Source: Diphasiastrum complanatum
Taxonomy: Eukaryota > Streptophyta > Lycopodiopsida > Lycopodiales > Lycopodiaceae
DNA length: 64,000 bases
Reading direction: 5' to 3'
Assembly: GCA_029204225.1 (NCBI GenBank)
Contig: CM055108.1
Span: forward strand, 3,335,547 to 3,399,546
Shown here: positions 1 to 10,984 of the stretch, in pieces
How the letters are laid out: each line of letters begins with the position of its first letter
How positions within the stretch are numbered: position 1 is the first letter of the stretch
The notes under the pieces: model-generated
The model's input: the letters and a program-made list of their open reading frames with translations, nothing else
Databases searched by the model: none
Told to the model about the DNA's origin: nothing
Made by a program: the position numbers and the translations under genes

Positions 1-3000
1 CTGAGGGCACAGGTTCACCCTACCTTGATTTATCGCATGATATTATTAGATTCGCAGAGCGGGGGCATATTCTCCTCACTGGAGATTTTAATGCCCGAAC
101 CTCTTCACGACAGTCAAAGTTCTATGACATCACCGACCAGCTTCGTGTTCATGCCCTTGACAGCGATGATATGGGAGTTACCAGGATTTCAGAGGACAGC
201 TTGGGACCTACTACCCCTTACGGTGAGCATTTATTGCAGTTTGGAGAGGCCCATGAGTTAGCCATTTACAATGGCCTAACTTGTTGGCCAAAATCTGGCA
301 GTTGTACTTGTCACCCTCACAGTGGTGGACATAGTGTTGTGGATTATCTCATGGGATCACCATCTTCCATACCTCTCATCTCTGATTTTCATGTATCTCC
401 CACCACTCTCTCTGATCATTCCTTTCTCTCCTTCACTATCGGCCGCCTCCCACCTCCCCAGCCATCCTCACACCCCCTGCTTACACGGGCACCCAGGTAT
501 ACATTCAGTTCTCTCTTTACACCAGTTTACCAGGAGTTCCTAACCTCATTGCTCCATTCCTTCCCTCGCGATAGTACAGTCGAGACTCAAGCTGCCTTTC
601 TTAGCACTTCTCTTCATACCGTTGCTTCCCTTGCTTTTCCATCTAAACCCCATAAAAGCAAAGGCACCCGCTCCTCATCGATACAACCCCCACACCCCCC
701 GTGGTATGATGCTGAATGTCGCTCTCTTTGTCAGCTTGTCACCCATGCCCGCACTCACGATCCTCATCTCCTCCACTCCGCCAGGCGCTCTTACCATCGC
801 ACACTCCGCCGAAAAAAGCGTATATATGATGACTCCGAAGGAACGCGTCTTGTTGAACTTATCTTCAGTTCCTCTTCAGGCGCCTTTTGGCGTGAGTTTA
901 TCCCTCGTGCTCCACCACCCCTCCTGGATGACCTTCGCATATGGACCGAATACGCTACCAAACTATATACCATACCCACTGACGCACCCATCTCTATCTC
1001 CCCACGCCCCTCTGAGTTCACCTTCTTCACATCTGACATGGTACTTACGGCCATCAAGAGAATGAAGTTCCATAAAGCAAGGGATATCGAAGACCTTGAA
1101 TCTGAACTCCTAACCCATGCTTTCGACCTCCTTGCTCCCACTCTAGCCACTCTCCTCAATTCCGCCGTTGTCTCTGGTTTCCCCTCATCCTGGTGCACCA
1201 ACATCATCCACCCTATTCATAAAAATGGTGATCCCATGATTCCTGGTAATTACTGCACCATCATGATCGGACATGTTCTCACGAAGTTCTATGGTACCAT
1301 ACTCCAGTCTGCAGTGAGTTCAGAGGCGGAAGCTCGGAGATTACATGCATTGGGGCAGGTAGGTTTCCGATCTCATTATTCTACCACTGACCATATTTTT
1401 ACACTTCGAGCCTTGATCGAGGAAGCTAAGTACAAGAAAGAGAGGGTTTACTGCTGCTTTGTAGATTTCAGGAAGGCCTTCGATTCTGTACCACGCTCCC
1501 TGCTCATTCAGAGACTTCGTGACCTTGGTTTCTCCACAGATATTGTTTTAGCAGTGATGGCGCTTTAAGAGAAGGTCTTGGGATGTTTGCGACATAGTAG
1601 TGGCTTATCTGATCACATTTGGAGCACCATTGGGGTGAAACAGTGGTGCTCTCTTTCACTGGTTCTCTTTGGATTGTATATTGATGAGTTAGAGCGAGTC
1701 ATCTCACAGTGTGGCGGGGGTGGCTGTAGACTTGGCACCATTCTGATTGCTATTCTCCTTTATGCGGATGATGTAGTACTAGTATCCCCGACCAGAGAGC
1801 GTTTGCAGAGGCAGCTGGATTGTTTATAGGGATTTTGTACCAGATGGGGGTTGGGGGTGAACACTGCGAAGACCAAGGTTATGGTCTTCGACACTTCTCG
1901 AGCCTTCATGCAGCGCCAGGAGCTCATCCTAGATGGATAGGCCTTAGAGGTAGTTTCCTCTTATACCTATTTGGGGATACTCTTCTCTGGTCCTACCTTC
2001 AACATGCGGCAAGCTGCCACCACCCGACTTGGGAAGGGGCATTCCTCTGTTGTTCAGCTTGAGCGGTTCTGTTTCAGGAAGCTCATCCGAGATGTTCGCA
2101 GTAAGTGTAGACTCTTTGATACTATTGTCACCCCCACAGCCTTATATGCAGCAGAGACATGGTGCACCGGCCTCCCTTCATCACATTGGGCCAGCATTTC
2201 ACGATTGCAGACCACCATGTTAGCCCGTATGATTCGGGCGAAGCCCTCGGTTCCACATGAGATCCTTCTTGCAGAGTTTGCCATTCCACCCATTCAGATA
2301 TATGCCGTGTTCCAGCTTATCACATACATTAAGAGAATCCAGGCTCTGCCCGATGAGGATATGAGATATACACAGGCAACACTTGTCTCCTCACACTTTC
2401 TTCATGACCAGGGCTATCGACTATCGTGGTTCTCTCAGGCATCCCATTTCCTCCTTGAGTCATTTGGTATCTCCATTACAGAGCTCCCCTCACTCATCAG
2501 TATATCAGGCGCATCTTATATCGGGCATATCTCGACCGTACTTGGGGGCGACAACTTGGGGTGAAACCCGGCTACTACTGGACTCATTTTATTGAGCTTG
2601 ACATAGCAGGGTTCCCGGTCTTATCGCATTATTTGGACTCGAGACTATCACATTGCCTCAGATTTACATTAGGACAGCTCCGTGTATCATCACATCAGTT
2701 GTCTATTGAGACTGGTAGATTCCAGGGTACCCCGAGAGGAGCGGATTTGCCAGTTATGCTCTTTAGAGGAGGTGGAGTCAGAGGAGCACTTTATCTTTAG
2801 GTGCCCGGTATATTACGAGATCAGAGGGAGATACCACTGTTTGTTCCGAGACACACCTGTCACCCTACGATCGCTCATAGCTTATGAGGATTCCCGATGC
2901 GCGGCACTCATGATACGAGAGATGTTTATACTACGACATGATTTGTATCAGACAGCCCAGCCGAATCAGGGGTCTCACCCTCAGATCACTTGTTTCTTCT

Positions 3001-3257
3001 CCAGGAGGAGAGGACGTTTTGATGACGATGACGATGATGATGATGACCTACTTGCCCACAGAGACCAGAGACAGCGTCCCACACATACCGATGTTGCAGC
3101 ACGAGCTACTCGACCTATCACGAGGAGACCTCTTCATCCTCTCAGACGACGTCAGAGACCACCAGTGGCCCTTCATGCCACAGGCCGTATTACATCCTTC
3201 TTTATCATCAGCACCTGCAGGACAGGACTAGATGATAGCGTCATATCTCACTCATGA
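1..3257 (+). pseudogene. LINE A ORF2 (endonuclease-reverse transcriptase), broken
   Basis: ORF2 of a plant L1-type LINE. In order it shows the endonuclease GDFNAR-like block near 95 (written FNARTSS in the DNA frame), the endonuclease C-terminus, the RT block FVDFRKAFDSVP near 1460, the catalytic YADDVVLVS near 1765, and a C-terminal zinc-binding motif CQLC...H....C near 2750-2800. A TAT-to-TAA change at 1566 stops the main frame before the RT catalytic motif, and further stops or frameshifts lie near 1827, 2500 and 2735. The C-terminus has an aspartate run (about 3020-3050) followed by an Arg-rich tail. Not functional as it stands. Confidence 0.88.
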
Positions 3258-3416
3258 CTGTTAGCAGTATACATGCTCCCACATGTTTCTAATAGCATCA
3301 CATCTACTTCAGTTTATAGCTTTAGCTCTAGATTGCTACTTTTGTTACTGTTTTGGAGATGTTTCATACGCTCCTATGGTTACCACATACTTGACATGTA
3401 CATTTACTAGTCTTAT

Positions 3417-3430
3417 ATGCCTTTTGGCAT
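3417..3430 (+). promoter_or_regulatory. LINE 3' UTR stem-loop (copy A)
   Basis: ATGCC-TTTT-GGCAT, a 5-bp stem with a four-base loop, ten bases before TTAATAAAG. The same structure sits at the same place in five other LINE copies in this window. It is the likely recognition hairpin for the element's own RT, by analogy with stringent-type LINEs. Confidence 0.7.
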
Positions 3431-3689
3431 GGAAAAGACATTAATAAAGCTTTCTGTCTTTCTTTCTTTCTCTCTCTTTCCACTTGTTTTGCAGATTATC
3501 ACTATCGTTTGGAGGAGGACTAGCGCCTTACTGCTGCCCACCTAGTGCCCATTTTCCAGCCCACCATCACCTACTTCTAGCACCCAACTTTACTTTCCGT
3601 TTGCTGTCCACAACTCAACCTATTTGCACTCTTTCCTAGCCCACCCCTCCTTGCATATTTCCACCTTCCTTCTACTGATTTTTTAACTT

Positions 3690-4793
3690 TTGCTTGCTAG
3701 CTACCCTCTCTTTTTGGCACTAGCCTTCCTTACTTGGCTCTATGCTCGAACTGTAGGGAGCCTGGCAACAAATATCTGGACTGCCCTAATAAGATTTTGG
3801 TTGCAATTTTTCTCTCAAAAGGGTTCTGCTAGGTCGAAGTGGTTTGACTATGTCCAGTCTCATCCGCCTATCTTTGAATGGCATGACTTTCTACCTGTAC
3901 TTCGCCTTCTTGTATTTTCCGATGATAATTCTGTATTTGTTCCTCCCCTCGCTCTTACGAGTGGTATTATAGGTCTTGAGAGTTCTACTCCTTCTGATTC
4001 CTCTCGTGAGCATTCTTCCATATGCGAGTCTCCATTTTCTTGTGCAGAACAAATAGAGATAGAGTCACACATTTCTAGCGATTCACATGAGGTTGATTTT
4101 CACATTGCTAGCTATACACATGAGGATGATTCTATATCACACAGTTTGAGCGAGTTGCCTGATTTACTTGAGATAGTTATTGATCTACCTGAGCTCATCA
4201 TTGTATCCCATAGTGAGTCAGAGTCACATATACAGGTTCCTACTGATGCTGATTCACATATGCAGGTTGCGGCTGATATGGTCCTTGATACTGATATAGC
4301 ATGCTATGATACTATTGATGATGCCGTTGCATGCTTTGATGGTGCTACCCATGCTGTTGCATGCTTTGATATTGTTGTTGAGTACTTTGATGCTACTCGT
4401 GTTCCTGAGCGCCATGCTATAGATGTTGTCACCTATGCTCCTTATTTTGATATTATTCATGGGTTTACGGTTTCAGATGCTTTGGCTACTCCAGTAGATC
4501 TCCATATGGCATATGGTTATACATTTCATGATGGTCCTATTGTATACTCACTAGCTGATTTTGCTGATACCCGTCTAGATGAGTATGCAGTTCTTCTAGA
4601 TGTATATTTAGGCCAGAACTTATCAGTTGATGCTTTTGTTATTATGCCTACGTATGTTGTTCCATTTGTGGATCATATTATTCTACATGCGGGGCGAGAG
4701 TATATTGCTTTAGTGGATACATGCAGTACACATTCATTTATTAGCAGTTACATTTCCGCCAGGATTCGTGCTACACCTATTCCTGCTTCCTAG
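3690..4793 (+). CDS. 367-codon acidic ORF running into a gypsy protease remnant (element B)
   Basis: An open frame with no recognisable gag or zinc knuckle. The first part is hydrophobic and derives from the element leader. The middle (about residues 110-320) is rich in Asp, His, Ser and Ala, with degenerate internal repeats such as ACYD / ACFD / ACFD and SHIQV / SHMQV. The last 45 residues match the aspartic protease of the related element at 36170-38062 ([10 protein letters not shown]...THSFISSY), but the usual DTG is DTC, so the protease is probably dead. Coding status is uncertain: it could be a captured or degenerated sequence that happens to remain open. Confidence 0.4.
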   Translation: MLASYPLFLALAFLTWLYARTVGSLATNIWTALIRFWLQFFSQKGSARSKWFDYVQSHPPIFEWHDFLPVLRLLVFSDDNSVFVPPLALTSGIIGLESSTPSDSSREHSSICESPFSCAEQIEIESHISSDSHEVDFHIASYTHEDDSISHSLSELPDLLEIVIDLPELIIVSHSESESHIQVPTDADSHMQVAADMVLDTDIACYDTIDDAVACFDGATHAVACFDIVVEYFDATRVPERHAIDVVTYAPYFDIIHGFTVSDALATPVDLHMAYGYTFHDGPIVYSLADFADTRLDEYAVLLDVYLGQNLSVDAFVIMPTYVVPFVDHIILHAGREYIALVDTCSTHSFISSYISARIRATPIPAS

Positions 4794-5169
4794 CCTCTCA
4801 GTGTTGAAGTTGCTCGTTCCCATTCTTTTCCCAGTTCTCAGATGATTCAGGGCTTGGATTATCGCATTGGTGATTTTTCTGGTCAGGCATATGATGGGAT
4901 CTTTCTAGATGAGTATACAGGCATCCTGCAGTCTCCTTGTGTTTCTACATATAGGTTTGCTGCAGTCCATGCCGATGCTATGGATATATGGCATTCCTGG
5001 TTATTACGTATAGCTTGCTTTCCGTTTGGACCTGTTGATTGGTGCTGGTTTTTCCATATTACTGATCACCTATGGTGCGGATATCTCTATGATTATGCAT
5101 GTGGCAATCTGTTTGTTCCTTGGATTATTGCTCATTGTTAGGCTTGGCATATCCTGATGGCTTGGGTTA

Positions 5170-6234
5170 TTGCCTCTGTTCCAGCTACTGTTTGTCCAGG
5201 TGATCTTCAGGTTCCCCGTCATTTCAGGTTGCTCCATCCATATCGCTTGGTCTCCGATGCTGAGTTGCCACTTTGTTCTGGTTTTCCGAGGCCATCAAAG
5301 TACCTTGAGAGAGTTCCTTCTCCTCTCTTGGATAGTTTTTCGGGATGTTGCCGCCATATACTTCAGTATTGCTCATATATGCTTTGATACTCATTCCCAG
5401 CTACATGTGGATATTGCTCCGATGCTTGCTACTGATGTTGGGGATCTTGTTCCTCGTTCCACTGCATTTCTTCTATTCCTCACTTGTGCGCCTGGTGTGT
5501 ACTTTGGGATTACACTTGCGGCCAGTTCCGATGGGTCATCCGATTCTCCATCCTTTTTTGGTGTATCCTATGATGGATTGGTATGTCCATATGAGGTCGT
5601 TCTGGATGAGTTTTTCGGCTACAGTTTTTCAGTTGGGGCCTCTACTATTTCTAGATTTGTTGCTATTGTTTTTATGCATCATGTCTTTTTAGATGATGCA
5701 TTGATTTCTTGGACCTTCTGTAGCTTTTGGCATGCTGCTCTTCTCGTGATAGGGGCCTTGAAGGTACCGTGTGCCATTGCTACTTCTCATTCATGGGCCT
5801 TATGGATACCTTGGGCTTTTGACCATGCTGGTGCACATTTCTCCATTTTAGCTATCCTTTGTCAGGATGATCTCTTTATGCTCCATGTTTCCCGGCATAT
5901 CGCTTGCTTTTCCATGCTATTACAGCGTGCCTGTCATCCTGCTTATGTTCCTACTCCTTGGTGCTGGTCTTCCGATGCTGCTATCTTTTCTTGGGGCACC
6001 TATATCACTGAGTTTGCACATATGGTTGATGGTTACGTGTATGATGCGGCTATTCGCGATGAGTGTCCACTCTTTTCCAGTTTCCTTATTGGTTTCCCGT
6101 TGCTGATGCAGTTCTACCCTCTTGGGGTTTTTGGATACCTTGGTATGATGTCCCTATCTTTTGGGCTGATCCTCTACGATTTTGGGCATTACGGATACCT
6201 TGACTTTCCTGCTTGCTGCTTGATCTTCTTCTAG
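5170..6234 (+). CDS. 354-codon hydrophobic ORF in the RT/integrase position of element B
   Basis: An open frame between the protease remnant and the chromodomain remnant. It is rich in Phe, Leu, Trp, Cys and Tyr and shows no RT, RNase H or integrase motif. I do not recognise it. The amino-acid make-up reflects T-rich DNA, and many short phrases recur imperfectly, suggesting expansion of simple or degenerate repeats rather than a conserved protein. It could encode nothing. Confidence 0.25.
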   Translation: MPLFQLLFVQVIFRFPVISGCSIHIAWSPMLSCHFVLVFRGHQSTLREFLLLSWIVFRDVAAIYFSIAHICFDTHSQLHVDIAPMLATDVGDLVPRSTAFLLFLTCAPGVYFGITLAASSDGSSDSPSFFGVSYDGLVCPYEVVLDEFFGYSFSVGASTISRFVAIVFMHHVFLDDALISWTFCSFWHAALLVIGALKVPCAIATSHSWALWIPWAFDHAGAHFSILAILCQDDLFMLHVSRHIACFSMLLQRACHPAYVPTPWCWSSDAAIFSWGTYITEFAHMVDGYVYDAAIRDECPLFSSFLIGFPLLMQFYPLGVFGYLGMMSLSFGLILYDFGHYGYLDFPACCLIFF

Positions 6235-6238
6235 TTCC

Positions 6239-6571
6239 TTGGCATTCTTGGTTGTTCCATATTGTTTGGTTTCAGATGACCGGCCAAGATGTTCCCTTCG
6301 TCGCCATGATGTTGATCCTGAGTTGTTCCCTTTCTTACTAGTTGCCATTCACCAGGTTCGCCTTCACCATAGTCGACACTGCCGGCAGATTCAGTTTTTG
6401 GTCCAGTTGGATGGTCGTCCTGTTGAGGAGGCCACATGGGAGCCTATTGATGTCTTTTATCATACACCATCACTTGCAGATCAGGATCGTGCTCTTGCTG
6501 CACTTGTTGATTCCTCTACATCAGATGCTGCTCTAATTGTTGATGCACCAGGGCTTGCTGCTGTTTGATCC
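6239..6571 (+). pseudogene. Chromodomain-like gypsy Pol C-terminus (element B)
   Basis: The frame ends with a chromodomain-like segment (FLVQLDGRPVEEATWEPIDVF at about 6395-6455), typical of the Pol C-terminus of chromovirus-type gypsy elements, where YLVxWxGxxxEEATWE is the usual form. It stops shortly before the 3' LTR. Integrase upstream is missing, so this is an orphan tail. Confidence 0.6.
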
Positions 6572-6606
6572 AGTTTCTTTTCGGCAGTTGTATCTTTTTT
6601 TTTTGT

Positions 6607-7057
6607 GTCGGGGAGAGTTATGGATTGGGCTCATTACGCTCACCACGTCCATTTACATTTACTTTACTTTATGCATAAGCAGGCCTTGGGCCCTTTTTTA
6701 TTCATTAGTGACACTTAAGACTATATGGTTGGCCTTTGGCCTTATTATTCATTATTAGGCCATTTGGACATATTACTGGAGAGTGGGGGCCTTCTTGGAG
6801 GGCGCACTATTATCCCTCCCAGTTGGGCCCTAGCCACCGGAAGCTTCCTTTTAGGGCTTCCTCTTGGCTATAAGTAGGGAAATTGTGTAATTTGTTATTC
6901 AGCTGATGATATTGATCTCTCTTTAGTCTCCTTAATCTCTCTCTTTCCTGCTTTCTAGGGCTAAGTCTTGCTTATGTGCTGCTTTTATAGCTTAAGTTTT
7001 GCTTATGTGCTGCTTTCATAGCTTAGCTCTAAATCAATTGTGGCTTCATTCGTAACT
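6607..7057 (+). repeat. 3' LTR of gypsy element B
   Basis: About 450 bp, collinear with the LTR at 39688-40145 read on the minus strand. Shared blocks include GAG(A)AGTTATGGA, ATGCATA.GCAGGC, GAGAGTGGGGGCCTTCTTGG and GCTTCCTTTTAGGG. A TATA-like TATAAG lies at 6869-6874. The boundaries are approximate. Confidence 0.72.
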
Positions 7058-7106
7058 TGCTATCTGCTTAGTGATCCATTATTGTTGTGTGCTTTTTGAC
7101 ATCCAG

Positions 7107-7183
7107 GTCTTTTCAGAACATGTTTACGGCATCACTGTATACACGTATCTTATGCTACTGACAGCTATTGTGTATCTGAACTG
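7107..7183 (+). CDS. PIGW: PIGW-like exon 1 of window
   Basis: 77 nt, frame 0, ending in phase 2 with TG (the first two bases of a Trp codon). The acceptor is ...ACATCCAG and the donor GTACTTCT. It encodes VFSEHVYG followed by a hydrophobic run, matching the membrane segment after the family's 'TVLSxW.Y' block. This is the weakest match of the set, but its phase agrees exactly with the next exon. Upstream exons are not in the window: everything to the left is transposon. Confidence 0.68.
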
Positions 7184-7583
7184 GTACTTCTCCTTGCTAT
7201 GAATTGGAGGAACACAATATCTCCATAATTATGCAGGCCATTAACTAGCTTATTATTATTTTGTTGTTGCTGGTTCTGAAATATAACATTAACAATTTAA
7301 AATTTCTCAGGTTTGTTAAACTGCATGGCAGGTTGAATAGAGAATGTTTTAATTAAGTTAGAGAAAGGTTGCTCGGTTTTATGGCATGATAATGGTTGAA
7401 AGTGCTTCTGTAGATTGATATGAATCTCTTGAGCCATCATAGCCCAAGCCGACTCAAAAGGGCTTTAAAATCTGAATATGAAACATTTCTTCAGGTTCAT
7501 TATAGAACAGGTATGAAAGTATATGGTAGCCTGATTATGCTTCAGGTAAAGGAAATATGTTTTTTATTTTTATTTTGTGTCAG
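7184..7583 (+). other. Intron 1 (400 bp), no feature seen
   Basis: AT-rich spacer between exons 1 and 2. Short open frames here have no recognisable motif. Confidence 0.6.
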
Positions 7584-7671
7584 GCAGCAGCCTCTCACAT
7601 CCTATGTCCAATCGAATGCACTTGCCTCCACGTACCAAACATCCTGTTTGTCATGCTACCGGTTTGTCATG
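7584..7671 (+). CDS. PIGW: PIGW-like exon 2 of window
   Basis: 88 nt. One base completes the Trp codon begun in exon 1, then 29 codons follow, ending phase 0 at ...TTTGTCATG before donor GTACAAGT. The acceptor is TTGTGTCAG. The C-terminal SCYRFVM lines up with the family's SSYR-V-LML transition into the next membrane segment. The choice of this donor, rather than the GT twelve bases earlier, is forced by phase with exon 3. Confidence 0.75.
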
Positions 7672-7802
7672 GTACAAGTCTTTTTTTACTTTGATGCTAA
7701 CTTATGCTACGCTATTGATGCTGCTCATCTTCTGTCCTGAAAGTTTGAATATGCTGCTTACAGATTTTTTACATAATGCTGGATGTTGTTTGTGGTTTCA
7801 AG

Positions 7803-7892
7803 ATGCTGGTTACATGTGTAACAATTCTGGCCGTGGATTTCAATGTATTCCCAAGGCGTTTTGCAAAAGCAGAGACATATGGAACTGGGATG
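7803..7892 (+). CDS. PIGW: PIGW-like exon 3 of window
   Basis: 90 nt, 30 codons, phase 0 to 0. It encodes a hydrophobic segment ending ILAVDF and then [15 protein letters not shown]. The block 'AVDF..FPRR.AK.ETYG' is the hallmark of PIGW/GWT1 proteins. The acceptor is GGTTTCAAG and the donor GTGAGCTG. It precedes the 19.5-kb intron 3. Confidence 0.9.
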
Positions 7893-9087
7893 GTGAGCTG
7901 CCGTACTCCTTTTACTGGACTGCATGTTTTGGAAGTTTTTATTTTGTAGATTCTGCATATGATAACTTAAACTCAATTTGTAAAAGACTGTGCACCAAAG
8001 TAAATTGGAAGGTCTGGAATTGAAGTAACATCTATCAAATCTAATTTCGCTTAAAGCCTGATAGTGAACTCCTCCTGAACTAGATTCAGAAATTCGATGG
8101 ATTTCCATTTTATAATACATACAGTCAACTCTTAAACCACAGTCTTGAACTTAAAGAGAATCAAAGTATCAACAGTATCTGAACTTGCTTGGTATAGTTG
8201 CTACACTTTGTCAATGGTATTGAAATGCTATTTTCTGTAACCTTCAGCTTCACAATTAATGTTTTCTTGTACAAGCTGCACCATAACTATTGTTAACTAA
8301 AACAACTAGAAAATGTTATCTTTTAGAATGCTGTCCATTAGATGCCCCATCCTTCATGCATGTCAGTAGTAAGTTATGAAAAAACTATGCATGATATGAA
8401 TATGCTGCATCGTTAGTAGGGTATTAATGTGTTCAGAATGTACCATCAAGAACAGAGAAATGGTAGCAATCCATGATGTGCTAATTCTCTGAGAAAGAAA
8501 CATAGAATGATGAGACAAGTGACCGTCAAGAAGGATGACTAGTACAGAGGTTCAGCTTTGAATGAATGTAAAACACAAATTTGACAAATGAGCCCCTTGG
8601 AAGAATATTAGTAGATTCCCAGTCTCCCACCCCTAAAAGGTCACAAATGTACTTAAGCGGCTGGTATTGGTACTGGTGTCTAAGTCTTTAAACTGGGCAG
8701 TTATCCTAAATCTTGAGACTTGTCAAGGGTCCAAATACCAGTTTATAAAGCTCTAAGTGGCAATACGTCTGTGAAGATTTGGTACGCTATGCTGCAATGA
8801 GCAAATAGAGTTAGAGGTGCTTGATAGTTTGCACTACAATTAACAGGACCAGGTTATCTGCAATTGTTTAATAACATTGCATAATCCTCTGTCAGATAAA
8901 GAGCAGTTGACCATGCTTGCACATAATGATGCACACAATAATCAAGGATCCTGAATTCAAAGCCCAAATCCTGCAACTGGTTGCTTTTCCAAGGCTATGA
9001 TCAAGAATCCTTTGACTCAATCGCAGATTTTACACCACATTACGTTCAAACGTCAAACAAACAACAAAAGATGGATCTAAACTGAGT
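7893..9087 (+). other. Start of intron 3, no recognisable element
   Basis: About 1.2 kb of AT-rich intronic sequence with no convincing coding, LTR or LINE similarity to other parts of the window. Confidence 0.5.
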
Positions 9088-9150
9088 TGCAGCGGATCGC
9101 GATCCGTTGCAAAAACGTTTCGGATCATCCGCGACCCGGATCACAATTTT
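9088..9150. mobile_element. hAT-like element end, palindrome family X1
   Basis: A near-palindrome centred on CGGATCGCGATCCG (9093-9106, perfect 14 bp), followed by GACCCGGATCACAAT and a T-run. The same string occurs inverted at the right end of the element at 57690-58312. Element boundaries are not clear here. Confidence 0.5.
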
Positions 9151-9619
9151 TTTATTTTTTTTTTAATTTTTATTTTTTTTGTGGAAAAAGGAGTAATGGC
9201 CATTTTTTTTTTTTTTTTGAGTTTAATACTAACTAAAGCGTAATTGAATGGTGGACATGCTTTTCCAATAGATATCAGAAATCAGTTTTGAAATGGTGTT
9301 CTGATGAAACCCATGACTTTTCTTCAAACGACATCAACAAACTAGACCTTTCAATATGGGTTCATCTTTTTGTTTTCTTGATCTGGCTCAAAAGTGCACT
9401 TTCTAATTTGTTTACAGAGTTAAGTCTTATCCTTTCAGTACAATCTCACATTGAACATCAAGTTTCCCTTGGTATTAAAAATTTATTATTTGGAAAGCCA
9501 AGGGAAAGCAAAGGAAACATGACCATCAAACATGACATTGGATCAATTTTCTCAAGTCTTTTTAAGGGATAATGGTTTGCAGATTGTATTCTTTCAAGGA
9601 GATTGTTATTTAGATCCAA
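9151..9619. other. Intron 3 spacer with long T-runs
   Basis: Two poly(T) tracts (9147-9180 and 9203-9219) and AT-rich sequence. It may be the interior of the X1-type element. No coding motif seen. Confidence 0.4.
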
Positions 9620-9760
9620 AGTTGCAGTCCGCATTCCGAAACGTGATCCGGAACGCGTTCAGGAACGCGATCCGGGATTTCCCATTAGGGTTTCCCGGAA
9701 TGCAAATTTTTTTTTTTTGTGTAGTTGCCAATACGGGTATCATGTGAAAGGATATCAAAA
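9620..9760 (+). mobile_element. hAT-like element end with core motif, family X1 (copy a)
   Basis: Dense GATCCG/CGGATC-type motifs, then GGGATTTCCCATTAGGGTTTCC, a T-run and GCCAATACGGGTATC (9727-9741). The same order and strand are seen at 57690-57820. The right end is not found, so this is a fragment. Confidence 0.5.
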
Positions 9761-9768
9761 AAGCAATG

Positions 9769-9869
9769 TTATGCACATCTGTTGCTTGGTTTCAGATGGC
9801 TGCAGGCTACAGTGATGCTTTTTATGCACATCTGTTGCTTGGTTTCAGATGGCTGCAGGCTACAGTGAT
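9769..9869 (+). repeat. Tandem duplication, 48-bp unit, period 53
   Basis: The unit beginning TTATGCACATCTGTTGC at 9769-9816 is repeated without change at 9822-9869. Degenerate echoes (GGACATCAGTA.ATGGTTT) follow to about 9957. Confidence 0.85.
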
Positions 9870-10789
9870 TAGAAATCTGGACATCAGTAAATGGTTTAAG
9901 AAAACTGGCTGCATTTTCATATGGTTTCAGAAATTTGGACATCAGTAGATGGTTTCAGCTATTCCACAAGAAGTATACAATTCCCGCCAGTCTAGGGAAG
10001 GCTCCTTCTAACTCTTGACAATAGTCGATACAATGAAGATTGAAAAAGTTTCTACAAAGAACTCAAATTGTAGCAAGATCATAAGCTGCAAATGACTAAT
10101 GCTACACCTATGTATACTCTACAAATCAGGGCTTAGTCACCAAGACACAAATATTGACGTAGCCTGCAAGATCCTACTACCTAAAAATCTTAAGAAACTA
10201 TAACAAATGGAACACAAAGAAGTAAAACTGCGTCCAGGGTCCTTATAATGTTAATTAGTGCTAGTACTGTCAAATAATGTCCTATTGGTGATTGTTTAGT
10301 ATGTTCATGACACTAATATCGATAAAAATATTGCCCTCAATGTTGGCAGTAGTAAAGCATGTAGTAAAATGAGAATGCTAAGGTACATGTAATCATATAA
10401 TGGGGTGCCCCTAGACTAAGCTACAGGAGCCCGTGAAGTTTGAGAATCAATAGTTGCAGCAATTGCTCTATCCCGATTCTGCAGCAATGGTGTGTGAGTG
10501 AAAACATCATTGGCTCCCATGTGGTCTCATTGATAGACAACCATCCCATTTAAACAAATATTAGAATTGTTGCCATTGTTGGATATGGTAAACTTGAACA
10601 TGAAGAATGTGAACCAACTTGGTAAAAGAATCCTCTCTTATGATGGTGCTTTACTTGTGAAAATCGTAGCAAATACTTCATGCACAAAACATTGACATAT
10701 TCATGGAAGAAGTCCTTATGCATGCAAGAGAATATATTAAGGATAAAATTCACATCGCATAAGAGCACATTTGACTGGAGTGAGAAAAT
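9870..10789 (+). other. Intron 3 spacer
   Basis: Apart from the degenerate echoes of the tandem unit noted above, AT-rich sequence with no recognisable coding or element end. Confidence 0.45.
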
Positions 10790-10831
10790 GAGGGAGAAAG
10801 AAAGAAATAAAGCTTTATTAATGTCTTTTCC

Positions 10832-10845
10832 ATGCCAAAAGGCAT
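10832..10845 (-). promoter_or_regulatory. LINE 3' UTR stem-loop (copy F)
   Basis: ATGCCAAAAGGCAT on the + strand (read ATGCC-TTTT-GGCAT on the element's strand), identical to copy A. Confidence 0.7.
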
Positions 10846-10984
10846 ATAAGACTAGTAAATGTACATGTCAAGTATGTGGTAACAATGGGAGCGTATGAAA
10901 TGTCTCCGAAAACAGTAACAGAACTAACATATCTAAATACTATGAACTTAAATAGATGTGATGATATATGAAATACGAAACATG

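Larger units (their letters stand above)
1..3482 (+). mobile_element. LINE A: L1-type retrotransposon, left end outside window, decayed
   Basis: A sense-strand LINE entering the window inside its endonuclease domain and ending with a 3' UTR, a short hairpin at 3417-3430, TTAATAAAG at 3441 and a pyrimidine tail (TTTC/TC) to about 3482. The sequence just after the tail is the leader of a gypsy element (compare the leader of the element at 34212-40145), so this LINE is nested in that leader. The 5' boundary and target-site duplication cannot be seen. Confidence 0.9.
3483..7057 (+). mobile_element. Gypsy element B: RT-less, non-autonomous derivative
   Basis: The leader after the LINE A tail matches the leader of the gypsy element at 34212-40145 (shared CTTGT.TTGCAGATT... 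and GGAGGAC.AG.GCC). A protease remnant lies at 4690-4880, a chromodomain-like C-terminus at 6390-6450 and the 3' LTR at about 6607-7057. No reverse transcriptase, RNase H or integrase is recognisable between protease and chromodomain. Instead there is about 1.3 kb of T-rich sequence with a 354-codon open frame. The 5' LTR and primer site must lie left of LINE A, outside the window. Confidence 0.72.

Noticed and set aside
171-1568. A 465-codon host gene at the left edge
   Set aside because: It is LINE endonuclease/RT sequence with a stop before the catalytic motif; paralogous to LINE J ORF2.
7058-7100. A second primer-binding site after the LTR of element B (AACTTGCTATCTGC)
   Set aside because: Only loosely like AACTTGGTATCAGAGC, and no element follows; exon 1 begins at 7107.
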